This document shows, in pieces, positions 33,400 to 41,830 of a DNA stretch of 64,000 nucleotides (position 1 is the first letter of the stretch; the number at the start of each line of letters is the position of its first letter). The translations under genes and the position numbers were made by a program. Source of the stretch: Streptomyces nodosus (GTDB lineage Bacteria > Actinomycetota > Actinomycetes > Streptomycetales > Streptomycetaceae); contig NZ_CP023747.1 of assembly GCF_008704995.1 (NCBI RefSeq), positions 2,630,501 to 2,694,500 of the forward strand, read 5' to 3'. The notes beneath the pieces are model-generated. The model had not been told where the DNA came from, searched no databases, and saw only the letters and a program-made list of their open reading frames with translations.

Positions 33400-35631
33400 A
33401 TGCCCAGACTTTCTCTCGTTGTCCCCGCGTACAAGGTGCAGGGTTACCTACCTGAGTGCCTCGACTCCGTACTCGGGCAGAGCTACACGGACTTCGAGGT
33501 CATCGCTGTCGACGACTGCTCTCCGGATGGCTCGGGCGCCATCCTCGACCAATACGCGGAGAGAGACACCCGTATTCATGTGATTCACCTCACTGAAAAT
33601 GTGGGCCTCGGTCGCGCCCGCAACGCAGGACTGGAGAAAGCCCAGGGCGATTACATTCTGTTTTTGGACAGTGACGATACGTTGTCCGACGGTGCGTTGG
33701 CCGCGATATCCGATCGTCTGGAGGCCACGGGGGATCCCGAGATACTGGTCTACGACTACGCGCGCACCTATTGGGACGGCCGGGTCCGCCCCAATCAGCG
33801 AGCGGATCTGCTCGAGGCCGAGGGCCCGGACGTTTTCCGCCTCGCCGACCGCCCGCAGTTGCTCGACCTGCTCCAGATCGTCTGGAACAAGGCCTACCGC
33901 CGCGACTTCATCACGCGCACCGGCCTCACCTTCCCACCCGGGTACTACGAGGACGCCCCCTGGACGTTCTGCTCGATGATCAGTGCCGAGCGGATAGCCG
34001 TACTGGACCGCACTTGCGTGCTCTACCGGCAGCGCCGCGAGGGCGGCAACATCCTCAAGACCGTCAGCCGCAAGCACTTCGACGTCTTCGACCAGTACGG
34101 CCGCGTCTTCGACTTCGTCGAGGCACACGAAGAACTCGCCCGGTGGCGGGTGCCGTTGTTCCGCAAGATGGCCGACCACTATCTGACCGTGCTGGAGCGC
34201 CCGGGCCGTCTGCCGCGGAACGCCAGGGCGGAGTTCTTCCGGCGCGCCGCCGCGGACTACCGCGCGCGCCTGCCCGAGAGCTTCGAGCGGCCGGCCGGCA
34301 GCCAGGGTCAGAAGTACGCGTTCCTCGAGCACAACACATACGCGGCCATGGCGGGCGGCACCGCCGCCGCCAAGCTCCGGCGCTCCGTCAAAGCCCGTGC
34401 GGGCACGGCTCTCAACCGGTCCAGGCGCAGCGCGATGGGCATCTTCTACCAGTCCCGGCTCCGGTTCCCGATCGACGGGGACCTCGCTCTGTTCTCCGCC
34501 TACTGGAGCCGCAGCGTCTCCTGCAATCCCGCCGCGATCGACGCCGAACTCGCCCGGCTGGCACCGCAGATCCGCCGGGTGTGGGCCGTCCGGCCGGATG
34601 CGATGAGCCAGGTTCCCGAGGGCGTGGACGTCGTCCCCGTCGGCTCGCGTGCCTACTGGGCGGCCCTGGCGCGCGCCAAGTACCTCGTCAACAACGTGAA
34701 CTTCGCGGACGCCGTGGTGAAGAGGCCGGGCCAGATCCATCTGCAGACCCATCACGGGACGCCGCTCAAGACGATGGGCCTGGATCAGCGGAAGTACCCC
34801 GCCTCCACCCACATGGACTTCGCCAAGCTCCTCGAGCGATGCGACCGCTGGGACTTCAGCCTCAGCTCCAACAGCTTCTCGACCGCCGTCTGGGAGCGCG
34901 TGTACCCCTGCTCGTACACCTCCCTGGAGACCGGCTACCCGCGCAACGACATCCTGGTGAACGCCACGGTCGAGGACGTGCGCCGGGCGCGTGCCGCGCT
35001 GGGACTCGCCGACGGTGCCAAGGCCTTCCTGTACATGCCGACCCACCGCGAGTACCAGCCGGGCTTCACCCCCGCACTGGACCTCGCCCGGCTCGCCGAT
35101 GAACTCGGTCCCGACGTCACTCTGATGATCCGCGGTCACTACTTCTACGGCAGCTCGCCGCATGTCGCCGAGCTGCGCCGCAGCGGCCGGGTCGTCGACG
35201 TCTCGGGGCACCCCCGGGTGGAGGAGCTGTACCTGGCCGCGGACGCGCTCATCACGGACTACTCCTCCGCCATGTTCGACTACGCCGTGCTCGACCGGCC
35301 GATCATCATCTACGCCCCGGACTGGGACATCTACTCCGCGGTCCGCGGCACGTACTTCAACCTGCTGGAGGAACCGCCCGGTGTGGTCGCCACCTCACAG
35401 GCCGAACTGATCCGGCTGCTCGGCTCGGAGGAGTACGGCGGAGCGGACGCCACCGAACGCCGTACCGCGTTCCGCCGCCGCTTCTGCGAGTTCGACGACG
35501 GGCATGCGGCCGAGCGAGTGGTACGGCGCGTCTTCCTCGGCGAGGAGAGCCCGCTGCCGTTCGTCCCGTTCGCCGAGCGACCCCACACACCGACCCCCGA
35601 CCAGGCACTCGAACTGGTCGAGCGGGCCTGA
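33400..35631 (+). CDS. Bifunctional GT2 glycosyltransferase / TagF-like polyol-phosphate transferase
   Basis: A 743-residue cytosolic or membrane-associated enzyme. A GT2 domain occupies about residues 1-230 (LSLVVPAYKVQGYLPECLDSVL, DCSPDGSGAI, LFLDSDDTL), then a linker. From about residue 365 comes a CDP-glycerol glycerophosphotransferase-like domain with THHGTPLKTMG, GYPRNDIL and ITDYSSAMFDYA, the motifs of TagB/TagF. It likely makes part of a teichoic-acid-type wall polymer, adding sugar and polyol phosphate. The first 110 codons use A/T-ending codons (ATT, AAT, TTT, TTG, AGA) far more than the rest. Its partner begins 24 bases downstream. Confidence 0.88.
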   Translation: MPRLSLVVPAYKVQGYLPECLDSVLGQSYTDFEVIAVDDCSPDGSGAILDQYAERDTRIHVIHLTENVGLGRARNAGLEKAQGDYILFLDSDDTLSDGALAAISDRLEATGDPEILVYDYARTYWDGRVRPNQRADLLEAEGPDVFRLADRPQLLDLLQIVWNKAYRRDFITRTGLTFPPGYYEDAPWTFCSMISAERIAVLDRTCVLYRQRREGGNILKTVSRKHFDVFDQYGRVFDFVEAHEELARWRVPLFRKMADHYLTVLERPGRLPRNARAEFFRRAAADYRARLPESFERPAGSQGQKYAFLEHNTYAAMAGGTAAAKLRRSVKARAGTALNRSRRSAMGIFYQSRLRFPIDGDLALFSAYWSRSVSCNPAAIDAELARLAPQIRRVWAVRPDAMSQVPEGVDVVPVGSRAYWAALARAKYLVNNVNFADAVVKRPGQIHLQTHHGTPLKTMGLDQRKYPASTHMDFAKLLERCDRWDFSLSSNSFSTAVWERVYPCSYTSLETGYPRNDILVNATVEDVRRARAALGLADGAKAFLYMPTHREYQPGFTPALDLARLADELGPDVTLMIRGHYFYGSSPHVAELRRSGRVVDVSGHPRVEELYLAADALITDYSSAMFDYAVLDRPIIIYAPDWDIYSAVRGTYFNLLEEPPGVVATSQAELIRLLGSEEYGGADATERRTAFRRRFCEFDDGHAAERVVRRVFLGEESPLPFVPFAERPHTPTPDQALELVERA

Positions 35632-35655
35632 CCCCGGAAGGAGCACACCACAGCC

Positions 35656-38600
35656 ATGGCCCCTCGCCTCAGCGTCATCGTCCCCATCTACAACGTCGAG
35701 CGCTATCTGCCCGCGTGCCTTGACTCGCTCGCCGCGCAGACCTTCCGGGACATCGAAGTCCTGATGGTCGACGACGGCTCCCCGGACGACTCCGCCTCCA
35801 TCGCCGCGGAGTACGAAGCCCGCGACCGGCGTTTCACGCTCATCCGCAAGGAGAACGCCGGGCTCGGCGCGGCCCGCAACACCGGCATCACCCATATGTC
35901 GGCCGAGGCGGAGTTCCTCACCTTCGTCGACAGTGACGACGTCATCCCGCCGGACGCCTACCGGCTGATGATCGCCAGCCTGGACGAGTCCGGCTCGGAC
36001 TTCGCCACCGGCAATGTCTTCCATCTCAAGGGCGAGAAGTCGTGGCAGGTGCCGCTGCTGAAGATGCTCGCCGGTGAGGCCCGCAAGCGCACCCACATAT
36101 CCCAGAACCCCAAGCTGATCGCCGACCGCATCGCCTGCAACAAGGTGTTCCGGCGCTCCTACTGGGAGAAGGAGGCCCTCGTCTTCCCCGAGGGCATCCT
36201 GCACGAGGACATCCCGGTCGTCCTGCCCGCGCACTACCGCGCCGAGGCCGTCGACATCATCGGTGAGCCGACGTACTTCTGGCGGCTGCGCGAGGGCGAG
36301 TCGGCGCCCTCGATCACCCAGCGCCGCAAGGAACCCCAGGCCGTCCGCGACCGGGTCACCGCGGTGACCATGGTCAGCGACTACCTCGCGCACCAGTCGG
36401 GCCCGGAGTTCGCCGAGTACAAGCGCCAGTACGACGACCGGGTGCTCCGCGACGACCTCAGACTGTTCCTGCGGGTGCTGCCGGACGCGACGGCGGAGTT
36501 CCACGAGGCCTTCCTGGAAGCCACCAACCGCTATCTCGACCTGGTGGACCCGAAGATCGTCATGTCGCTGCCCACGGACCTGCGGGTCCAGTGGCTCCTG
36601 GTCCGCAAGCACGCCATGCCGGAACTGATCGCCCTGCTGGCCTCCCAGCGCCGCCGGGAGCCGGTGGAGGTCTCCGGGACCTTCCGCAAGTACGCCAGCT
36701 TCCGCACGCTGGAGGAGAGCGGCTTCGAGCTCCCCAAGGCGGCCCTGCGCATCGACGGCGACCTGGACCTGCGCGCCCCACTGCGCTCGGTGGCCTGGCA
36801 GGACGGCAAGCTGCTGCTGTCCGGCGACGCCTGGATCGACAAGGTCGACGTGTCGGCCAAGCGGAGCAGCATCAAGGTCGTCCAGCTCAAGCGCCACGGT
36901 TCGCGCCGCCGCACGTTCCTGCCCACCAGGAACGTCCACCGGCCCGAGTGCACCACCGACTCCGGGCAGCAGCGGTACAACTACGACTGGGCGGGCTGGG
37001 AGCTGGCCCTCGACCCCGCCAGACTGCGCAAGGGCGGCGCCTGGCAGGAAGGCCTCTGGCACGTCGGCATCAATGTCTACGCCTCCGGCCTGGTGCGGCG
37101 CAGCGGTGTCTGGGCCCGCGGCGGCTCGGCCGCGAACTACCCGCCCTACCGGTGGCTCGACGAGGACTTCCGGCTGCTGCCGACCGTCGAGCGCGACGCC
37201 TTCAAACTGCGCGTCGAGAAGGTGCGCGCCCTGATCACCGACCGTCGGCTGAACGGTGACGCGGTGGAGATCAGCGGTGACGTCCGCGTCCCGCTGAAGG
37301 ACGGCGAGACGCTGGTGTTCCGCCTGTTCCACGCCAAGAGCGGCGAGGTGCGCAAGTACCCCGTCGAGGTGACACAGCAGGACGGCAGGACGGCCTTCCT
37401 CACCCGTGTCCCGCTCACCGACGTGGCCCTCCTCGGCGACAGCGCCGTCGACGACCAGGCCCAGCCGGAGCGCCGCCAGTGGAGCACCGTGCTGCTGGCC
37501 ACCGCCGAGGACGGCACCGAGCGCCAGTTCAGCAGTGTGGTGCGGGAAGGACTCGAGGACCTCTCCTTCGACCTGCCCTCCTCCTTCGGCGAGGCGGGCG
37601 CCCACCGGGAGATCGCACTCGTGTCCGGGCACAACGGCTATCTGAAGATCATCGGCCGGACACGGCGCGCGGTGATCACCGGGATCCGCCTGGAGGACGG
37701 GCGGATCGTGGTGCAGGGCCGCGGCAGCCTCGCGCTCGCCGGAGCCGATCTGATCCTCAAGGCGAGCACGCGCTTCGACGAGCGCACGGCGTCCGTCGAC
37801 TGGTCCGAGGACGGCACGTTCACCACGGCCTTCGACCCGTCGGTGATGGGCGGATCCGGTCAGGTGCCGCTCAAGGCCGGCCGCTGGAACCTCATCCTGC
37901 GCGCCCGGGACCAGGAGGTGCCGGACGCCGAGTTCGTCATCGACCGGCTCGCCCTGTCCCAGTTCCCCCTGCACACCGAACTGAACGGGCGCCGCTACTG
38001 GTTCGAGAACCGGTGGGGCGGCTTCCCCCAGCTCAACTGCCGGTCCGAGCTGAGCGACCTGGAGCGCGGCCCGTACCGCCAGCTCCAGCTGCGCCGCGAG
38101 GTGTACGAGCCGGGCCGCCGGCTGCCGTTGCGCGACCAGGTGTTCTTCCTCAGCTACAACGGCAAGCAGTACTCCGACAGTCCGCGCGCCATGCACGAGG
38201 AGCTGCTGCGCCGCGGCAGCGACCTGACGTTCCTGTGGGCCGTGCGCGACGGCCAGGTGGTCCTGCCGCCCACCGCGGACCGGGTGCGCATGTGGGGCCG
38301 CGAGTGGTTCGAGGCGCTGGCCACGTCCCGGTACATCGTCACCAACGGGCATCTGCCCGAGTGGGCGGAACGCCGGCCCGGTCAGGTCGTCGTGCAGACC
38401 TGGCACGGCACGATGCTCAAGAAGATCGGCCATGACATCGAGACCCTGTACTTCGACCGCGAGTACCAGAACCGGCTGGCGCTCGAGGCGAAGAACTGGA
38501 GCCTGCTCGTCTCCTCCAACCGGTTCTCCACACCGATCCTCAAGCGCGCCTTCTCCTACGACGGGGAGATACTCGAGGCCGGTTACCCGCGCAACGACTA

Positions 38601-39219
38601 CCTCTACTCGCCCGACCGCGACAAGATCGCGGAGAAGGTGCGGAAGACGCTCGGCATCCCCGACGGCAAGAAGGTCGTGCTGTACGCGCCGACCTGGCGG
38701 GACGACCAGTCGCACAGCGCCGGCCAGTACCAGTTCGATCTGCGGATCGACCTGGACGACGCCCGCCGGCGTCTCGGCGAGGACCATGTGCTGCTGATCC
38801 GCCGCCACTCCAACGTCGTCGACGCCGTGCCCGGCGCGGGCAACGGCTTCGTCTGGGACGTCTCGGAGTACCCGGACATCGCCGATCTGTATCTGCTCGC
38901 GGACATGCTGATCACGGACTACTCATCCGTGATGTTCGACTACGCCCATCTGAAGCGGCCCATGCTGTTCTTCACCTACGACCTGGAGCACTACCGGGAC
39001 ACACTGCGTGGCTTCTACTTCGACTTCGAGAAGGACTCGCCCGGGCCCCTGATCGCCACGTCCGAGGAACTGGTGACGGCGATACGGGACATCGACAGCG
39101 TGACCGCCGAGTACCAGGACCGGTTCGCGCGGTTCCACCATCTGTTCTGCGACCTCGACGACGGCCATGCCTCCGGGCGGGTCCTGGACCGGATGCTGGA
39201 ACAGGCCAAGGAGGAGTGA
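35656..39219 (+). CDS. Large GT2 / TagF-like bifunctional wall-polymer synthase
   Basis: A 1187-residue enzyme, paralogous in design to the preceding gene. The N-terminal GT2 domain shows LSVIVPIYNVERYLPACLDS, DDGSPDDSASI and TFVDSDDV. A roughly 400-residue central region rich in beta strands is lengthier than in the neighbour. The C-terminal TagF-like domain (about residues 820-1185) carries TWHGTMLKKIGHDIE, GYPRNDYLY, LYAPTWRDDQ, IRRHSNVVD and ITDYSSVMFDYAHL, with the histidines expected for polyol-phosphate transfer. AAGGAG lies 13 bases before the ATG, rather far. The operon ends at a strong hairpin. I recall genes at the same place in S. coelicolor being tied to spore-wall teichoic acid. 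Confidence 0.9.
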   Translation: MAPRLSVIVPIYNVERYLPACLDSLAAQTFRDIEVLMVDDGSPDDSASIAAEYEARDRRFTLIRKENAGLGAARNTGITHMSAEAEFLTFVDSDDVIPPDAYRLMIASLDESGSDFATGNVFHLKGEKSWQVPLLKMLAGEARKRTHISQNPKLIADRIACNKVFRRSYWEKEALVFPEGILHEDIPVVLPAHYRAEAVDIIGEPTYFWRLREGESAPSITQRRKEPQAVRDRVTAVTMVSDYLAHQSGPEFAEYKRQYDDRVLRDDLRLFLRVLPDATAEFHEAFLEATNRYLDLVDPKIVMSLPTDLRVQWLLVRKHAMPELIALLASQRRREPVEVSGTFRKYASFRTLEESGFELPKAALRIDGDLDLRAPLRSVAWQDGKLLLSGDAWIDKVDVSAKRSSIKVVQLKRHGSRRRTFLPTRNVHRPECTTDSGQQRYNYDWAGWELALDPARLRKGGAWQEGLWHVGINVYASGLVRRSGVWARGGSAANYPPYRWLDEDFRLLPTVERDAFKLRVEKVRALITDRRLNGDAVEISGDVRVPLKDGETLVFRLFHAKSGEVRKYPVEVTQQDGRTAFLTRVPLTDVALLGDSAVDDQAQPERRQWSTVLLATAEDGTERQFSSVVREGLEDLSFDLPSSFGEAGAHREIALVSGHNGYLKIIGRTRRAVITGIRLEDGRIVVQGRGSLALAGADLILKASTRFDERTASVDWSEDGTFTTAFDPSVMGGSGQVPLKAGRWNLILRARDQEVPDAEFVIDRLALSQFPLHTELNGRRYWFENRWGGFPQLNCRSELSDLERGPYRQLQLRREVYEPGRRLPLRDQVFFLSYNGKQYSDSPRAMHEELLRRGSDLTFLWAVRDGQVVLPPTADRVRMWGREWFEALATSRYIVTNGHLPEWAERRPGQVVVQTWHGTMLKKIGHDIETLYFDREYQNRLALEAKNWSLLVSSNRFSTPILKRAFSYDGEILEAGYPRNDYLYSPDRDKIAEKVRKTLGIPDGKKVVLYAPTWRDDQSHSAGQYQFDLRIDLDDARRRLGEDHVLLIRRHSNVVDAVPGAGNGFVWDVSEYPDIADLYLLADMLITDYSSVMFDYAHLKRPMLFFTYDLEHYRDTLRGFYFDFEKDSPGPLIATSEELVTAIRDIDSVTAEYQDRFARFHHLFCDLDDGHASGRVLDRMLEQAKEE

Positions 39220-39226
39220 GCGAACG

Positions 39227-39261
39227 AAAAACCGGCCGGGCTGCGAGCCCGGCCGGTTTTT
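39227..39261. terminator. Bidirectional intrinsic terminator between the TagF-like gene and obg
   Basis: A 15-bp perfect stem (AAAAACCGGCCGGGC at 39227-39241 with 39247-39261), 5-base loop and A/T tracts on both outer edges gives a U-run to transcripts from either side. Confidence 0.9.
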
Positions 39262-39279
39262 CGGTGGTCGACACGTCCG

Positions 39280-40716
39280 TCAGAACGGTTCGAATCCGTC
39301 GTACTCACGGTCGAACTCGTCGCGTTCCGCCTCCCGGTCGCGGCGGCGCTGCGCGGCCGGACGGACGCCCTCGAGGCGGTGGTCCTCACCGCGGCGGCCG
39401 AGCATCTCCGCGCCCGCCATGACCGAGGGCTCCCAGTCGAAGACGACCGCGTTGTCCTCGGGGCCGATGGCGACGCCGTCCCCGGACCGGGCGCCCGCCT
39501 TCATCAGCTTCTCCTCGACTCCGAGGCGGTTGAGCCGGTCGGCGAGATAGCCGACGGCCTCGTCGTTGTTGAAGTCCGTCTGGCGCACCCAGCGTTCGGG
39601 CTTCTCGCCACGCACCCGGAACAGCCCGTCGTCCTCGCGGGTCACCGTGAAGCCCGCGTCGTCCACGGCCTTGGGACGGATGACGACCCGGGTCGCCTCC
39701 TCCTTCGGCTTGGCCGCGCGCGCCTTGCCGACCAGGTCGGCGAGGGCGAACGACAGCTCCTTCAGCCCGAGGTGGGCCACGGCGGACACCTCGAAGACCT
39801 GGTACCCGCGGGCTTCCAGTTCGGGCCGCACCATCTCGGCCAGGTCCTTGCCGTCGGGTACGTCGATCTTGTTGAGCACGACGATCCGCGGACGGCGGCC
39901 GAGGCCGCCGTACTGCTTCAGCTCCTCCTCGATGACATCGAGGTCGGAGACGGGGTCACGGTCGGACTCCAGCGTCGCCGTGTCCAGCACATGCACCAGC
40001 ACGCTGCACCGCTCGACATGCCGCAGGAACTCCAGGCCCAGCCCCTTGCCCTGGCTGGCGCCCGGGATGAGCCCCGGCACATCGGCCATGGTGTACACGG
40101 TCGCGCCCGCGGTCACCACGCCCAGGTTCGGGACGAGGGTGGTGAACGGGTAGTCGGCGATCTTCGGCTTGGCGGCGGACAGCACGGAGATCAGCGAGGA
40201 CTTGCCGGCGCTGGGATAGCCGACGAGCGCCACGTCCGCGACGGTCTTCAGCTCCAGCACGATGTCCTGGAGGTCGCCGGGCTCGCCGAGCAGCGCGAAG
40301 CCGGGCGCCTTGCGGCGGGCGGAGGCCAGCGCCGCGTTGCCGAGGCCGCCGCGACCGCCCTGGGCGGCGACGTACGACGTCCCGTGCCCGACCAGGTCGG
40401 CCAGCACATTGCCGGCCTTGTCGAGCACGACCGTGCCGTCCGGGACCGTCAGCACCAGGTCCTGGCCTTCCTTGCCGGCCCGGAAGCCGCCCTCGCCGGG
40501 CTTGCCGTTGGTGGCCTTGCGGTGCGGGGAGTGGTGGTACTCGAGCAGCGTGGTGACGGACTGGTCGACGGTGAGGAACACATCGCCGCCGCGGCCGCCG
40601 TTGCCGCCGTCGGGGCCGCCGAGCGGCTTGAACTTCTCACGATGCACGGAGGCACAGCCGTGGCCTCCGCTACCCGCGGCGACGTGCAGTTCGACGCGGT
40701 CCACGAAGGTGGTCAT
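39280..40716 (-). CDS. obg: Obg family GTPase (ObgE/CgtA)
   Basis: Ribosome-associated GTPase for 50S assembly that also responds to (p)ppGpp and nutrient state; it governs differentiation in Streptomyces. The 478-residue protein has the glycine-rich Obg fold ([32 protein letters not shown]), the G domain ([33 protein letters not shown]) and the OCT domain, then a C-terminal acidic tail ending REYDGFEPF. The start is ATG 40716. It follows rpmA and rplU with a hairpin between rpmA and obg. Confidence 0.98.
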   Translation of the reverse strand: MTTFVDRVELHVAAGSGGHGCASVHREKFKPLGGPDGGNGGRGGDVFLTVDQSVTTLLEYHHSPHRKATNGKPGEGGFRAGKEGQDLVLTVPDGTVVLDKAGNVLADLVGHGTSYVAAQGGRGGLGNAALASARRKAPGFALLGEPGDLQDIVLELKTVADVALVGYPSAGKSSLISVLSAAKPKIADYPFTTLVPNLGVVTAGATVYTMADVPGLIPGASQGKGLGLEFLRHVERCSVLVHVLDTATLESDRDPVSDLDVIEEELKQYGGLGRRPRIVVLNKIDVPDGKDLAEMVRPELEARGYQVFEVSAVAHLGLKELSFALADLVGKARAAKPKEEATRVVIRPKAVDDAGFTVTREDDGLFRVRGEKPERWVRQTDFNNDEAVGYLADRLNRLGVEEKLMKAGARSGDGVAIGPEDNAVVFDWEPSVMAGAEMLGRRGEDHRLEGVRPAAQRRRDREAERDEFDREYDGFEPF

Positions 40717-40792
40717 GGTTCGGTGCCTCCTGGGGGTGCCCCTGCCGGGGTGGCCGGGGGTGATACGGAATATGTGGTGCTCAACAAGCGAA

Positions 40793-40832
40793 AGGCGGAC
40801 CCGCCTTCCCGACCGGGAAGTGAGGTCCGCCT
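40793..40832 (-). terminator. Hairpin between rpmA and obg, possible partial terminator
   Basis: AGGCGGACC at 40793-40801 pairs with GGTCCGCCT at 40824-40832, with an inner CTTCCC/GGGAAG stem. It lies 47 bases after the rpmA stop and 76 bases before obg, so it may lower obg expression relative to the ribosomal genes. Confidence 0.6.
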
Positions 40833-40878
40833 CGCGAGGTTTTCGCGATCGCCCGCGAAGACTCGTGGAACGCTCGGG

Positions 40879-41133
40879 TCAGGCGACCGGAACGATGTTC
40901 ACGACGTTGCGGCCGCGGTGGGTGCCGAACTGCACCGCACCGGCCTGCAGCGCGAACAGCGTGTCGTCGCCGCCACGGCCGACGCCCGCACCCGGGTGGA
41001 AGTGGGTGCCGCGCTGGCGGACCAGGATCTCACCCGCGTTGACGACCTGACCGCCGAAGCGCTTCACGCCGAGCCGCTGGGCATTGGAGTCGCGACCGTT
41101 CCGGGTGGACGATGCGCCCTTCTTGTGTGCCAT
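40879..41133 (-). CDS. rpmA: 50S ribosomal protein L27
   Basis: Near the peptidyl-transferase centre of the ribosome. The 84-residue basic protein opens [24 protein letters not shown] and contains [25 protein letters not shown], the invariant L27 core. It begins directly with MAHKKG, so no N-terminal cleavage sequence of the Firmicute type is present. It lies 14 bases after rplU. Confidence 0.98.
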   Translation of the reverse strand: MAHKKGASSTRNGRDSNAQRLGVKRFGGQVVNAGEILVRQRGTHFHPGAGVGRGGDDTLFALQAGAVQFGTHRGRNVVNIVPVA

Positions 41134-41147
41134 CTGTTCTCAGTCCC

Positions 41148-41468
41148 TTACTTCGCAGCCGTGGGGATCTCGGTGACCTTGATCGCCGTGTACTGCTGGC
41201 GGTGGCCCTGGCGACGGCGGTAACCGGTCTTGTTCTTGTAGCGCAGAATGTCGATCTTCTGGCCCTTGTGGTGGTCCACGACCTCAGCCTGGACCTTGAT
41301 GCCGGCCAGCACCCACGGGTCGCTGGTCACGGCGCCGCCGTCGACCACGAGCAGGGTCGAGAGCTCGACCGTGTCGCCCACCTGGGCAGTGGAAATCTTG
41401 TCAACCTCAACGATGTCGCCGACAGCAACCTTGTGCTGGCGACCACCGCTGCGCACGATGGCGTACAC
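41148..41468 (-). CDS. rplU: 50S ribosomal protein L21
   Basis: Binds 23S rRNA and contacts L20. The 106-residue protein starts [24 protein letters not shown] (GTG) and contains [28 protein letters not shown], the family signature. I chose the GTG at 41468 because the conserved protein begins there; the frame stays open 11 codons further upstream. It is the first gene of rplU-rpmA-obg. Confidence 0.97.
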   Translation of the reverse strand: MYAIVRSGGRQHKVAVGDIVEVDKISTAQVGDTVELSTLLVVDGGAVTSDPWVLAGIKVQAEVVDHHKGQKIDILRYKNKTGYRRRQGHRQQYTAIKVTEIPTAAK

Positions 41469-41830
41469 GCGGATCTCACTCTCTTCGCTCGGAAACGGCA
41501 CCCCGCAGTCCAGCCGCCCGGCACGAGAGCGCGGACGGCCTCTCCCGAATCACTGACCCGTGTCCGGAAGGAAGAGGTTTACGGGGATGTGGCAGGTCTG
41601 GAGACATGCCGACGGTTAAGACTACGAGGCCCGCCCTGAGGGGTCAAACCGGGGTCCGGGCCGCGTCCCGGGCGCGCCGTGTGGACCCCGGGGGCCGACA
41701 GCCGCACGGCGCGGACGTCTTCGGCACGAGGCCACCCATGACACAAGGCGCGGGGCACCGGTGAACCCACCGGTGCCCCGCGCCTTTTCGCTCAGGGCGC
41801 CCTCGAAGCGGGGACGCCCGGAACCCGGCC
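41469..41830. other. rplU leader and rne downstream region
   Basis: No gene in 362 bases. It contains the long rne terminator at 41745-41786 and, nearer rplU, the rplU promoter with a candidate -10 TAGTCT at about 41620. The remaining leader of about 150 bases is long enough for ribosomal-protein autoregulation, but I recognise no known L21 leader fold. Confidence 0.5.
41745..41786 (-). terminator. Strong terminator downstream of rne
   Basis: A 19-bp perfect stem (41745-41763 with 41768-41786) and a 4-base loop, 45 bases past the rne stop. Confidence 0.85.

Noticed and set aside
35395..38808. 1137-residue open frame on the minus strand across the large TagF-like gene
   Set aside because: Long only because of GC bias; the plus-strand gene has GT2 and TagF motifs with matching starts and spacing.
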